Source: Amycolatopsis thermoflava N1165
GTDB taxonomy: Bacteria > Actinomycetota > Actinomycetes > Mycobacteriales > Pseudonocardiaceae
Direction of reading: 5' to 3'
DNA length: 64,000 nt
Assembly: GCF_000473265.1 (NCBI RefSeq)
Contig: NZ_KI421511.1
Coordinates: forward strand, 857,731 to 921,730
Below are positions 32,674 to 40,907 of this stretch, piece by piece (the first letter of the stretch is position 1; each line of letters opens with the position of its first letter). The translations under genes and the position numbers were made by a program. The notes beneath the pieces are model-generated. The model had not been told where the DNA came from, searched no databases, and saw nothing but the letters and a program-made list of their open reading frames with translations.

Positions 32674-34377
32674 TCAGGGCACCATCCACCCGAGCACCGC
32701 CGTGGACTGGAGGTACACCAGCAGGCACATGACCGCGACGAACACCAGGCTCCAGACCAGCACCCGTCGGAACAGGTCGCCCTCGCGGCCGGTCATCCCG
32801 ACCGCCGCGGCCGCGATCGCGAGGTTCTGCGGGCTGATCATCTTGCCGAGCACGCCACCGGAGGAGTTCGCCGCGGCCAGCAGCGTCGCCGACAGGCCGG
32901 CCTTGTTGGCCGCGACCACCTGCAGCGCCCCGAACAGCGAGTTCGACGAGGTGTCCGAGCCGGTCACGGCGACGCCCAGCCAGCCGAGGATCGGCGAGAT
33001 CAGCGCGAAGACCCCGCCGGCACCGGCCATCCAGGTGCCCAGCGTGGCGGTCTGGCCGCTGGCGTTCATGACGTAGGCCAGGGCGAGCACGGCCATCACG
33101 GTGACGATCGCCGTCGCCAGCTGGCGGTAGGTGGCCAGGTAGGCGCGCAGGGCGCGGGCAGGCCGGATGCCGATCACCGGGATGGTGAGCAACCCCGCGA
33201 TGATCAGCAGGGTGCCCGCGGCGTCCAGCCAGTCGAACTTGAACTGCGACAGCGTCGAGGGCTTCCCGCTGCTGGACTGGATGTGCAGGCCCGGCCAGTT
33301 GAACGTCTTCGTCACGCTCGTCAGGGCGTCCTTGATCGCCGGGATCTGCGCGAGCGCGAACACCGCGATGATGATCAGGTACGGCGCGTAGGCGCGGAAG
33401 ACTTCGGCCCCGCTGTCCCGCTCACCGCCGTTCCCCGCTCCACGGGTCGGCGGCCGCGCTGGGCGCTCCATGGTGGTGGTGGATCCGCCGGCCCGCTCGG
33501 TGCCTGCCGCGCCGGCCGCACCGGCGGTGGTCGTGCGCACCCCGGCCCCCTCCACATAGGACTCGGCGGGGTGCCACACCCGCAGGAACAGCACCATCGC
33601 GCCGGCGGAGAGCAGGGCGGCGACGATGTCGGTGAGCGGCGCGCCGACGTAGTTCGAGGTGGCGAACTGGGCGAGCGCGAACACCACGCCGCACACGAGC
33701 GCGGCCGGCCAGGTCTGCCGCAGGCCACGCCTGCCGTCGATGATGAACACCAGCGCGAGCGGCACGAACACGCCGAGCACCGGGGTCTGGCGCCCGACCA
33801 TCGAGGACAGGTCGTGCAGCGGCAGGCCGGTCACGGTCGCCAGCGTGGTGATCGGCACGGCCAGCGCCCCGAAGGCCACCGGCGCGGTGTTGGCGACCAG
33901 GGCGACGGCGGCGGCCTTGATCGGCCGGAATCCCAGCGCGATCAGCATGACGCTGGTGATCGCCACCGGCGTGCCGAACCCGGCCAGCGCCTCCAGCAGA
34001 GCACCGAAGGAGAACGCGATGATCACGCCCTGGAGCCGCTGGTCGTCGCTGACGCGCGCGAACGAGCGGCGCAGCACGTCGAAGTGCCCGGTCGCCACCG
34101 TCATGTTGTAGATCCAGATCGCGTTGATCACGATCCACAGGATCGGGAAGAACCCGAACGCCGCACCCTCGGACGCGGCGAGGAACGCGGGCCCCGCGGG
34201 CATCGGGTAGACCACGATCGCGACCACCAGGGCGACCGCCAGCGAGATCAGCGCGGCCAGCCACGCGGTCATGCGCAGGATTCCGAGCAGCACGAACAGG
34301 GTGAGCAGCGGGATCGCCGCGACGAGCGACGACCACGCGAGCGACCCGGCGACCGGGTCGAGAACCTGGCGGTACAT
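32674..34377 (-). CDS. L-lactate/glycolate permease (LctP/GlcA family)
   Basis: A 567-residue, about 13-helix permease of the lactate permease family. FGFFPILWIVINAIWIYNMTVATGHFDVLRRSFARVSDDQRLQ and FSFGALLEALAGFGTPVAITSVML near residue 135 are diagnostic, as is SPQNLAIAAAAVGMTGREGDLFR at the C-terminus. It imports lactate or glycolate with protons. It is the last gene of a four-gene operon with the three oxidase subunits, 8 bp after glcF, which supports the substrate assignment. A cytoplasmic loop near residues 285-330 is Gly/Ala/Pro rich. Confidence 0.94.
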   Translation of the reverse strand: MYRQVLDPVAGSLAWSSLVAAIPLLTLFVLLGILRMTAWLAALISLAVALVVAIVVYPMPAGPAFLAASEGAAFGFFPILWIVINAIWIYNMTVATGHFDVLRRSFARVSDDQRLQGVIIAFSFGALLEALAGFGTPVAITSVMLIALGFRPIKAAAVALVANTAPVAFGALAVPITTLATVTGLPLHDLSSMVGRQTPVLGVFVPLALVFIIDGRRGLRQTWPAALVCGVVFALAQFATSNYVGAPLTDIVAALLSAGAMVLFLRVWHPAESYVEGAGVRTTTAGAAGAAGTERAGGSTTTMERPARPPTRGAGNGGERDSGAEVFRAYAPYLIIIAVFALAQIPAIKDALTSVTKTFNWPGLHIQSSSGKPSTLSQFKFDWLDAAGTLLIIAGLLTIPVIGIRPARALRAYLATYRQLATAIVTVMAVLALAYVMNASGQTATLGTWMAGAGGVFALISPILGWLGVAVTGSDTSSNSLFGALQVVAANKAGLSATLLAAANSSGGVLGKMISPQNLAIAAAAVGMTGREGDLFRRVLVWSLVFVAVMCLLVYLQSTAVLGWMVP

Positions 34378-34385
34378 CGATCACC

Positions 34386-35711
34386 TCACGGATGTGGAGC
34401 GTGCCGGCGCGAACGCGCCCACCCGACCCCGTCGGCCGGGAGTCCCCGGATCGAGGCGTCCAGCACCTCGATCGTGTGGGCGAGCCGCACGGGCTCGCCG
34501 AAAGCGTCGAGCGCGGCAGCCACCTGCATCAGGCACCCAGGGTTGGCGGTGACCAGCAGCGGCGCACCGGTGGCCAGCACGTTGCGCGCCTTGCGCTCGC
34601 CGAGGTCGCCCCCGGCTCCCGGGTTGAGGATGTTGTAGATCCCCGCGGAACCGCAGCAGATCTCGGGTTCGGGGATCTCGCGCAGCGTCAGGCCGGGGAT
34701 GTCGCGCAGCAGGCGGCGCGGCTGCGACCGGATGCCCTGGGCGTGGGCGAGGTGGCAGGCGTCGTGGTAGGCGATGGTGACCGGGAGGGGGTGCCGCCGC
34801 GCCACCGTCCCCTGCTCGGCGAGCAGTTCGGACACGTCCCGCACGCGGGAGCTGAACTCGTGCGCTCGCTGCGCGTAGGCGGGGTCGTCGGCGAGGAGGT
34901 CGCCGTACTCCTTCATGGCCGATCCGCACCCGGCGGCGTTGACCGCGATCCAGTCGGCGCCGGACCCGTCGAAGACGTCGATCAGCTTGCGCGCGAAGGA
35001 CTGCGCCTCGTCCTCGCGGCCGTTGTGGACGCTGAGCGCACCGCAGCAGCCCTGGACGGCGGGCGCGACGACGTCGAAACCCTCGGCGGCGAGCACGCGC
35101 GCGGTGGCCGCGTTCACGCCGGGGAAGAACTCGCGCTGCACGCACCCGAGCAACATGCCCACGGTGCCGCGGCGCGTGCCGCGCGCGCGGATCCGTTCCG
35201 GGACGCGCTGGAACCGTCCCAGTGGAGGCGCGAGCGATTCCAGCGCGGCCAGGCGGGGCAACGCGCGGCCCAGCACGCGGCGGACCGGGCCGCCGAGGCC
35301 GCTGGCCTGGTAGGCGCGCAACGGTCCGCGCAGGGCATGCAGCCGCCGCGGGTAGGGGAAGACGCTGAAGATCGCGCGGCGCAGCAGGCGGTCGCGGCGC
35401 GAGCGCGGGTGACGGCGCTCGACCTGGGCGCGGGTCGCTTCGATCAGCTTGTCGTACTGGACGCCGGAGGGGCAGGCGGTCACGCACGCCATGCAGCCGA
35501 GGCAGGCGTCGAAGTGCTGCACCATCTCCGGTGTCATCGGCTCACCCTCGACGCCCAGGCCCATCAGGTAGATCCGGCCGCGCGGCGAGTCCATCTCCTC
35601 GCCCCACAGCTGGTAGGTCGGGCAGGTGGGCAGGCAGAACCCGCAGTGCACGCAGTCGTCCAGGAGATCGGCCGAAGGTGGGTGGTGGTCGTCGAACGCG
35701 GGCCCGGTCAT
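34386..35711 (-). CDS. glcF: glycolate/D-lactate oxidase iron-sulfur subunit GlcF
   Basis: A 441-residue protein with two N-terminal 4Fe-4S ferredoxin motifs, CVHCGFCLPTCP and CLGCMACVTACP, and two CCG domains in the C-terminal half (GCCGALSVHNG and ICCGSAGIYN, with GCVQREFFPG and ACHLAHAQG). It relays electrons from the flavin subunits to the respiratory chain. It starts 1 bp after the GlcE stop. The domain order and neighbours make the identification firm, though D-lactate versus glycolate preference is open. Confidence 0.94.
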   Translation of the reverse strand: MTGPAFDDHHPPSADLLDDCVHCGFCLPTCPTYQLWGEEMDSPRGRIYLMGLGVEGEPMTPEMVQHFDACLGCMACVTACPSGVQYDKLIEATRAQVERRHPRSRRDRLLRRAIFSVFPYPRRLHALRGPLRAYQASGLGGPVRRVLGRALPRLAALESLAPPLGRFQRVPERIRARGTRRGTVGMLLGCVQREFFPGVNAATARVLAAEGFDVVAPAVQGCCGALSVHNGREDEAQSFARKLIDVFDGSGADWIAVNAAGCGSAMKEYGDLLADDPAYAQRAHEFSSRVRDVSELLAEQGTVARRHPLPVTIAYHDACHLAHAQGIRSQPRRLLRDIPGLTLREIPEPEICCGSAGIYNILNPGAGGDLGERKARNVLATGAPLLVTANPGCLMQVAAALDAFGEPVRLAHTIEVLDASIRGLPADGVGWARSRRHAPHP

Positions 35712-35712
35712 C

Positions 35713-36969
35713 TCAGATCCCTCCTGCGAACCGTCCGGGGGCCATCAGCCGAGCCGGGTCGAACTGGTCCTTGACGCGCCGCATCAGGGTGAGCCCGCGG
35801 ACCGGTCCCCACACGTCCAGCGCGGTCTTGACCCGCGGTGGCGCGTCCAGCACGACGACGTCCCCGCTCCACGACGGCGACAGCTCGCGCAACCGCGCGA
35901 CGAACGCGGGAACCGCGCCGGGGACCGCGGGGATCCCGGCGTGCAGGACGCCGACCCCGGCCGAGCCGCGCACCGCCGCGCGCAGGCCGCACCGCCGCGC
36001 GGTGTCGTCGACGGCGTCGAGCAGCCGGGGCAGCCCGGCGATCTCGTGGGTGAGGCGCAGGGCCACCTCGCCGGCCGCCCACGGTGCGTGGCACCACCAC
36101 GCCGGGGGCTCGCCGGCGGCCGTCGCGTCACCACCGAGCAGGTCGAGCAGGGTGCGCACGCGGCCGTCGACGCCCTCGGGGATGCCTTCGACGAGGACCG
36201 CCAGCGCGGCGGGGTCGCCGGCGGGGCGGTCGAGTTCCAGCGCGCTCGCGACGACCTGGGAGTGCACCACGCGCTGGACCTTGTCGTGCGCGTCGGCCGC
36301 GGACGCTACGCCGACGACGACCCACCGCGCCGCCCGCGGCAGCGGGTGCAGCCGGAACACGGCCTCGGTGACCAGCCCGAGCGTTCCCCACGAGCCGGTG
36401 AGCAGCTTGCCGAGGTCGTACCCGGCCACGTTCTTGACGACCTTCCCGCCGGCCTTGGCGACCGTCCCGTCGGCGCGCACGAGGGTGATGCCGATGAGCA
36501 GGTCGCGGACCGCGCCGTGGGACAGCCGCAGCGGGCCGGTGGCGGCGGTCGCGATCACCCCGCCCGCGGTGCCCGGCCCGGCGCCCGGTGGCAGCACCGG
36601 CGAGATGCCCAGCCGCTGCCCGGCCGGCGCGAGGTGTTCCTGCACCGCGTCGAGCCGCGCCCCGGCCTGGACGTGCACGACGAGGTCGCCCGCGCGGTGC
36701 TCGACGATCCGGTCCATCCGCCGGGTGTCGAGGACGAGGTCGGCGCGTTCGGGCGGGCGGCCCCAGGTCAGCTTCGTGCCGGTGCCGCGCGGCACGACCG
36801 CGAGCCCGTGCTGCGCGGCGATCCGCATCACGGCTGCGGCCTCGTCCGTGGTGGACGGTGCGGCGACCAGGCGGGCGGGCACCCCGTCGACGTGGTCGGC
36901 CTCCCCGGCGGGCCACGCGGCGGCGGTCGCCGACAGTTCGCCGAGCACCAGGTCCCCGGCCGCGCGCAT
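35713..36969 (-). CDS. glcE: glycolate/D-lactate oxidase FAD-binding subunit GlcE
   Basis: A 418-residue FAD_binding_4 protein. VVPRGTGTKLTWGRPPERADLVLDTRRMDRIVEH, then PPGAGPGTAGGVIATAATGPLR and GGKVVKNVAGYDLGKLLTGSWGTLGLVTE match GlcE. The ATG shares one base with the GlcD stop (TGATG), indicating coupled translation. Together with GlcD and GlcF it oxidises 2-hydroxyacids at the membrane. The C-terminal region is variable, as in other actinobacterial GlcE proteins. Confidence 0.93.
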   Translation of the reverse strand: MRAAGDLVLGELSATAAAWPAGEADHVDGVPARLVAAPSTTDEAAAVMRIAAQHGLAVVPRGTGTKLTWGRPPERADLVLDTRRMDRIVEHRAGDLVVHVQAGARLDAVQEHLAPAGQRLGISPVLPPGAGPGTAGGVIATAATGPLRLSHGAVRDLLIGITLVRADGTVAKAGGKVVKNVAGYDLGKLLTGSWGTLGLVTEAVFRLHPLPRAARWVVVGVASAADAHDKVQRVVHSQVVASALELDRPAGDPAALAVLVEGIPEGVDGRVRTLLDLLGGDATAAGEPPAWWCHAPWAAGEVALRLTHEIAGLPRLLDAVDDTARRCGLRAAVRGSAGVGVLHAGIPAVPGAVPAFVARLRELSPSWSGDVVVLDAPPRVKTALDVWGPVRGLTLMRRVKDQFDPARLMAPGRFAGGI

Positions 36970-38456
36970 CAGAACACCTCGGCGATTCCCGCGTCCTGCA
37001 ACGGGTGCGCACCCTTGTGCCGTCCCGGCACCTCGCCGCACAGCCGGGGGGTGGGGAAGACCTTGCCGGGGTTGGCCAGCCCGTCCGGGTCGAACGCGCA
37101 CCGCAGCAGCTGCATCGTGTCGAGGTCGGCCTCGGTGAACATGCGGGGCATGAACTTCGCCTTGTCCGAGCCGACGCCGTGCTCGCCGGTGATCGAGCCG
37201 CCGTGCTCGATGCACAGGTCCAGGATCGCGCCGGAGACCTCCTCGGCGCGCTCGGCCTCGCCGGGCACCGAGTCGTCGAACAGCACCAGCGGGTGCAGGT
37301 TCCCGTCGCCGGCGTGGAAGACGTTGGCGACCCGGATCCCGGTGTCCCGCGACAGCTCCGCGATGCGGTGCAGGACCTCGGCCAGCACGGTCCGCGGGAT
37401 GACGCCGTCCTGGACGATGTAGTCCGGGCTGATCCGCCCGACGGCCGCGAACGCCGACTTGCGGCCCCGCCAGAAGCTCGCGCGCTCCGCGTCGTCGGCG
37501 GCGATGCGGATCTCGAACGCACCGTGCGCCCGGCAGTGGCGCTCGACCTCGGCGAACTGCGCGTCCACCTCCGCCGCGGGCCCGTCCAGCTCCACGATCA
37601 GGACCGCGCCCGCCCCGGCCGGGTACCCGCAGCGCACCGCGGCCTCGGCGGCCTCGATCGCGAGCGCGTCCATCATCTCCATCGCGGCGGGCACCACGCC
37701 GGCGCCGATGACGGCGGAGGTCGCGGCGCCGGCGTCGTCGGTGCCCGGGAAGCCGGCCAGCAGCGTCCGCACGGCCTCGGGGAGCCGGACCAGCCGCACG
37801 GTCACCTCGGTGACCACCCCGAGCGTTCCTTCCGAGCCGACGATCGCGCCGAGCAGGTCGTACCCCGTCGCGTCGGGCGCCTTGCCGCCGAGCCGCACGA
37901 CCTCCCCGTCCGGGGCGACGAACTCCGCGCCGGTCACGTGGTTGGTGGTGAACCCGTACTTCAGGCAGTGCGCGCCGCCGGAGTTCTCGGCGAGGTTGCC
38001 GCCGATGGAACAGATCTGCTGGCTGGAGGGATCGGGTGCGTAGTAGTAGCCGTCGGCCCCGGCCGCCCTGGTGATGTCGAGGTTGATCACCCCGGGTTCG
38101 ACGACGGCGCGCTGGTTCGCCGGATCGATCTCGACGATGCGGCGCAACCGGGAGGTGACGATCAGGACGCCGTCGGCGTGCGGGAGGGCGCCGCCGGACA
38201 GCCCGGTGCCGGAACCGCGCGCGACGAACGGGACGCCGGCTTCGGCGCAGGCCCGCACGGTCGTCACGACCCCGGTCGCGTCGGCGGGCAGGACCACGAG
38301 GGCGGGGGTGACCTTGTAGTGGGCGAGCCCGTCGCATTCGTAGGTGCGCAGCCGCTGGTGGTCGTCGATCACCGCGTCCGGGCCCAGAGCCGTGCGCAAC
38401 TGCCTGGCCAGCCCGGTGATCGCGGACCGGCGGGCCGGTGCCTGGTCGATTGTCAT
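36969..38456 (-). CDS. glcD: glycolate/D-lactate oxidase catalytic flavoprotein GlcD
   Basis: A 495-residue FAD-linked oxidase. The PCMH-type FAD site has PFVARGSGTGLSGGALP, DPSSQQICSIGGNLAENSGGAHCLKYG and GAIVGSEGTLGVVTEVTV. The C-terminal substrate cap has NVFHAGDGNLHPLVLFD and GSITGEHGVGSDK. It oxidises glycolate or D-lactate to the 2-oxoacid. It is the first gene of the glcDEF-permease operon, with its own promoter at 38532-38561 and an operator-like site just upstream. Confidence 0.95.
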   Translation of the reverse strand: MTIDQAPARRSAITGLARQLRTALGPDAVIDDHQRLRTYECDGLAHYKVTPALVVLPADATGVVTTVRACAEAGVPFVARGSGTGLSGGALPHADGVLIVTSRLRRIVEIDPANQRAVVEPGVINLDITRAAGADGYYYAPDPSSQQICSIGGNLAENSGGAHCLKYGFTTNHVTGAEFVAPDGEVVRLGGKAPDATGYDLLGAIVGSEGTLGVVTEVTVRLVRLPEAVRTLLAGFPGTDDAGAATSAVIGAGVVPAAMEMMDALAIEAAEAAVRCGYPAGAGAVLIVELDGPAAEVDAQFAEVERHCRAHGAFEIRIAADDAERASFWRGRKSAFAAVGRISPDYIVQDGVIPRTVLAEVLHRIAELSRDTGIRVANVFHAGDGNLHPLVLFDDSVPGEAERAEEVSGAILDLCIEHGGSITGEHGVGSDKAKFMPRMFTEADLDTMQLLRCAFDPDGLANPGKVFPTPRLCGEVPGRHKGAHPLQDAGIAEVF

Positions 38457-38531
38457 GCGCGCCCTCCGTGCTGGCTTGCAACGGGTGTGGACGGGCCGAT
38501 CGACTCGCGGGGACGTCGATGTCCTGGTGAA

Positions 38532-38561
38532 ACCGTAGGATCCGGCTCCGGCGCCGTCAAA
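38532..38561 (-). promoter_or_regulatory. promoter of the glc operon
   Basis: On the minus strand TTGACG (38561-38556), an 18-bp spacer and TACGGT (38537-38532) form a sigma-70-like promoter about 75 bp before the GlcD start. Confidence 0.6.
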
Positions 38562-38566
38562 CCGTG

Positions 38567-38582
38567 TGTAACAGGTGCTACA
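38567..38582. promoter_or_regulatory. inverted repeat shared by the glc and ChrB-like promoters
   Basis: TGTAACAGGTGCTACA is an imperfect palindrome (TGTARC-N4-GYTACA) immediately upstream of the glc -35 and overlapping the -10 of the divergent gene. It resembles operators of FadR-type GntR regulators such as those of lactate/glycolate operons. No regulator gene is adjacent. Confidence 0.45.
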
Positions 38583-38584
38583 TT
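38579..38584 (+). promoter_or_regulatory. -10 element of a leaderless transcript
   Basis: TACATT ends 7 bp before the GTG at 38592, so transcription should begin at the start codon itself. No ribosome site is visible. Confidence 0.5.
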
Positions 38585-38591
38585 GCTGTCT

Positions 38592-39140
38592 GTGACAGAT
38601 GTGAAGCCGGTTCGCTGGCTGGTGCTGGTGGTGCGGGTCCCCGCCTCGCCGTCGCGGCACCGGGTGGCCGTGTGGCGGGAGTTGCGGCGGGTGGGCGCGT
38701 TGTCGCTGGGCCAGGGCACGTGGGCGGTCCCCGATGTGCCGGGGTTCGCCGACGGCGTGTCGCGCGTGCGCGAACTGGCCGGGCGCGGCGGCGGCGAGGT
38801 GGTCGTGCTCGACGCTGCGGGCCGCGCCGAGGAGGACGGCGCGCGCCTGGAGGCGCTGTTCACGGCCGACCGCGAGGAGGAGTGGGCGGAGTTCCTGGCC
38901 GACTGCGGCAAGTTCGAGGCCGAGATCGACAAGGAGATCGCCCACCGCAAGTTCACGATGGCCGAGCTCGAGGAAGAGGAGCAGAGCCTGGAGCGGCTGC
39001 GCCGGTGGCACCGGGACCTCAAGGCGCGCGATGTGTTCGGGGCCCCTCGTGCCGCGGAAGCCGCCGAGCGGCTGGAGCGGTGCACGGCGCGGCTGGCGGA
39101 CTACACGGAGCAGGTCTTCGAGGCGTTGCACCAGATGTGA
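38592..39140 (+). CDS. ChrB N-terminal-domain-like protein
   Basis: A 182-residue protein resembling the N-terminal domain of the chromate resistance regulator ChrB: PVRWLVLVVRVPASPSRHRVAVWRELRRVGALSLGQGTWAVPD at the start, then an acidic helical region (KFEAEIDKEIAHRKFTMAELEEEEQSLERLRRWHRDL) that could form a coiled coil. The C-terminal ChrB domain and a ChrA transporter are absent, so chromate resistance is doubtful. GTG 38592 fits a leaderless start. A PAP2 phosphatase gene follows after 10 bp. Confidence 0.78.
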   Translation: MTDVKPVRWLVLVVRVPASPSRHRVAVWRELRRVGALSLGQGTWAVPDVPGFADGVSRVRELAGRGGGEVVVLDAAGRAEEDGARLEALFTADREEEWAEFLADCGKFEAEIDKEIAHRKFTMAELEEEEQSLERLRRWHRDLKARDVFGAPRAAEAAERLERCTARLADYTEQVFEALHQM

Positions 39141-39150
39141 GGAGGTGGCG

Positions 39151-39744
39151 GTGAACACCCAGCTCTTCCTCTGGGTCAATGACTTCGCCCGTGGCACGCC
39201 CTGGCTGCACGCGGTCGTGGCGGGGTATGCGGCCTACGGGCTGGTCGTGTTCGCGGCGCTGATGGTGGCCGGCTGGTGGTCGGCCCGCGGGCAGGCGGCC
39301 GTGCCGCCGATGGCCGCCGCGATCTGGACCCCGCTGGGCATGCTCGCCGCGCTCGGCGTGAACCAGCCGGTCGCCGACCTGGTCGGCGAGGCCCGGCCCT
39401 ACGCGGCGATGCCGGGTGTTCTCGTGCTGGCGCACCGCAGCACCGACCCGTCCTTCCCGAGCGACCACGCCGTGATGGCGGGCGCGGTGACCGCGGGACT
39501 GTTCCTGGTGCGCCGGAGCCTCGGCGTGATCGCCGCGGTGGCCGCGGTCGTGATGGCCTTCTCGCGGGTGTACATCGCCGCGCACTACCCCGGGGACGTG
39601 CTCGCCGGGCTCGTCCTGGGCGCCGTGGTGAGCCTGGCCGGCTACCTGGTGGTGCGGCGGCCGCTGGAGTGGCTGCTCCGCCTGGCCGAGCACTCCCCGC
39701 TGCGGCCGCTGCTGACGACCGCCCCGCAGAAGGGCTCGGCATGA
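39151..39744 (+). CDS. PAP2-family membrane phosphatase
   Basis: A 197-residue polytopic protein of the PAP2/undecaprenyl-diphosphatase family: GEARPY (motif 1), FPSDHAVMAGAV (motif 2, with the acid-base histidine) and FSRVYIAAHYPGDVLAG (motif 3, nucleophilic histidine). About five helices. GGAGG at 39141-39145 precedes the GTG start. Such enzymes dephosphorylate undecaprenyl pyrophosphate or other lipid phosphates outside the membrane. Overlaps the MFS gene by 4 bp. Its position next to envelope genes fits lipid-carrier recycling. Confidence 0.9.
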   Translation: MNTQLFLWVNDFARGTPWLHAVVAGYAAYGLVVFAALMVAGWWSARGQAAVPPMAAAIWTPLGMLAALGVNQPVADLVGEARPYAAMPGVLVLAHRSTDPSFPSDHAVMAGAVTAGLFLVRRSLGVIAAVAAVVMAFSRVYIAAHYPGDVLAGLVLGAVVSLAGYLVVRRPLEWLLRLAEHSPLRPLLTTAPQKGSA

Positions 39745-40907
39745 CCGGAACCGGCACCACCACCCACCGGCGCGCGTTGCGGCCCCTGTACGCGGCCGGG
39801 TTCGTCACCGCCTTCGGCGCGCACAGCATCGCCGCCGGGCTGGGCGCGTACACGCACGGCCAGCACGCCTCCCTGCTCACGCTCGGGCTGCTGCTCGCCG
39901 TCTACGACGGGGCGGAGGTCGTGCTGAAACCCGTCTTCGGGTCGCTGGCCGACCGCATCGGGCCGCGCCCGGTGCTGCTGGGCGGGTTGCTGGCGTTCGC
40001 GGTCGCGTCCGCCGCGTTCGTGGTGGCGGGCAACCCGGCGCTGGTCGGGCTGACGCGCCTGGGACAGGGCGCCGCCGCCGCGGCGTTCTCGCCCGCGGCA
40101 GGGGCCTTGGTCGCCCGGCTCTCCCCGGCGAAGCGGCAGGGCCGGGCGTTCGGGGGTTACGGCGCGTGGAAGGGCCTCGGCTACACGCTCGGACCGGTGC
40201 TGGGCGGCGTGCTGATCACGGTCGGCGGGTTCACGCTGCTGTTCGCCGTTCTCGCGGGGCTGGCGATGCTGGCCGCGCTGTGGGCGGCGCTGGCCGTCCC
40301 GGCGGTGCCGCCGTTGCCCCGCGCCCGCCAGACGGTGCTCGACCTGGCCCGCCGGCTGGGACAGGCGAACTTCCTCCGTCCCACGGCGACCCTCGCCGCG
40401 GCGACCGGGGCATTGGCCGTCGGCGTCGGGTTCCTCCCCGTGACCGGCGCGGCCGCCGGGCTCGGTCCGCTGGCGACCGGGGCGGCGGTCTCGGTGCTGG
40501 CGGTGTGCTCCTCGCTGGTCCAGCCCTGGGCCGGACGCGCCCGCGACGCGGGCCGGCTGCGAGCGGGCACGGGCATGGCCCTCGGGCTCGCCGCGGCCGC
40601 GGCGGGGCTCGCGGTCGCGGCGCTGGTGCCCGGGATCGGCGGGGTCCTCGGCGCGGCGGTGGCCGTCGGCGCCGGGGTCGGTCTCGCCACCCCGCTCGGG
40701 TTCGCCCACCTGGCCGCGACGTCGCCCCCGGAACGCCTCGGCCAGACCATGGGCGCCGCCGAGGTCGGCCGCGAACTCGGCGACGCCGGGGCTCCGCTGC
40801 TGGTGGGCGCGGTGGCCGTGACGTCGTCGCTGGACGCCGGGCTGGTCACGCTGGCCGCGGTGATGGCGGTCGCCGCCGTGGCGACCGGTCTGGAGCGGCG
40901 GTCGTGA
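39741..40907 (+). CDS. MFS transporter (12-TM efflux type)
   Basis: A 388-residue protein with about 12 hydrophobic helices. The loop motif GSLADRIGPRPVLLGG between helices 2 and 3 and a GPVLGGVL motif in helix 5 point to a drug-efflux-type MFS carrier. It overlaps the PAP2 gene upstream and the lipoprotein gene downstream (GTGA at 40904), so the three are co-translated. Substrate unknown; a lipid or envelope precursor is possible from context only. Confidence 0.88.
   Translation: MTGTGTTTHRRALRPLYAAGFVTAFGAHSIAAGLGAYTHGQHASLLTLGLLLAVYDGAEVVLKPVFGSLADRIGPRPVLLGGLLAFAVASAAFVVAGNPALVGLTRLGQGAAAAAFSPAAGALVARLSPAKRQGRAFGGYGAWKGLGYTLGPVLGGVLITVGGFTLLFAVLAGLAMLAALWAALAVPAVPPLPRARQTVLDLARRLGQANFLRPTATLAAATGALAVGVGFLPVTGAAAGLGPLATGAAVSVLAVCSSLVQPWAGRARDAGRLRAGTGMALGLAAAAAGLAVAALVPGIGGVLGAAVAVGAGVGLATPLGFAHLAATSPPERLGQTMGAAEVGRELGDAGAPLLVGAVAVTSSLDAGLVTLAAVMAVAAVATGLERRS

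Noticed and set aside
36588-39140. An 850-codon plus-strand frame ending in the ChrB-like gene
   Set aside because: Everything before 38592 is antisense to GlcE and GlcD; the leaderless GTG at 38592 is the sensible start.
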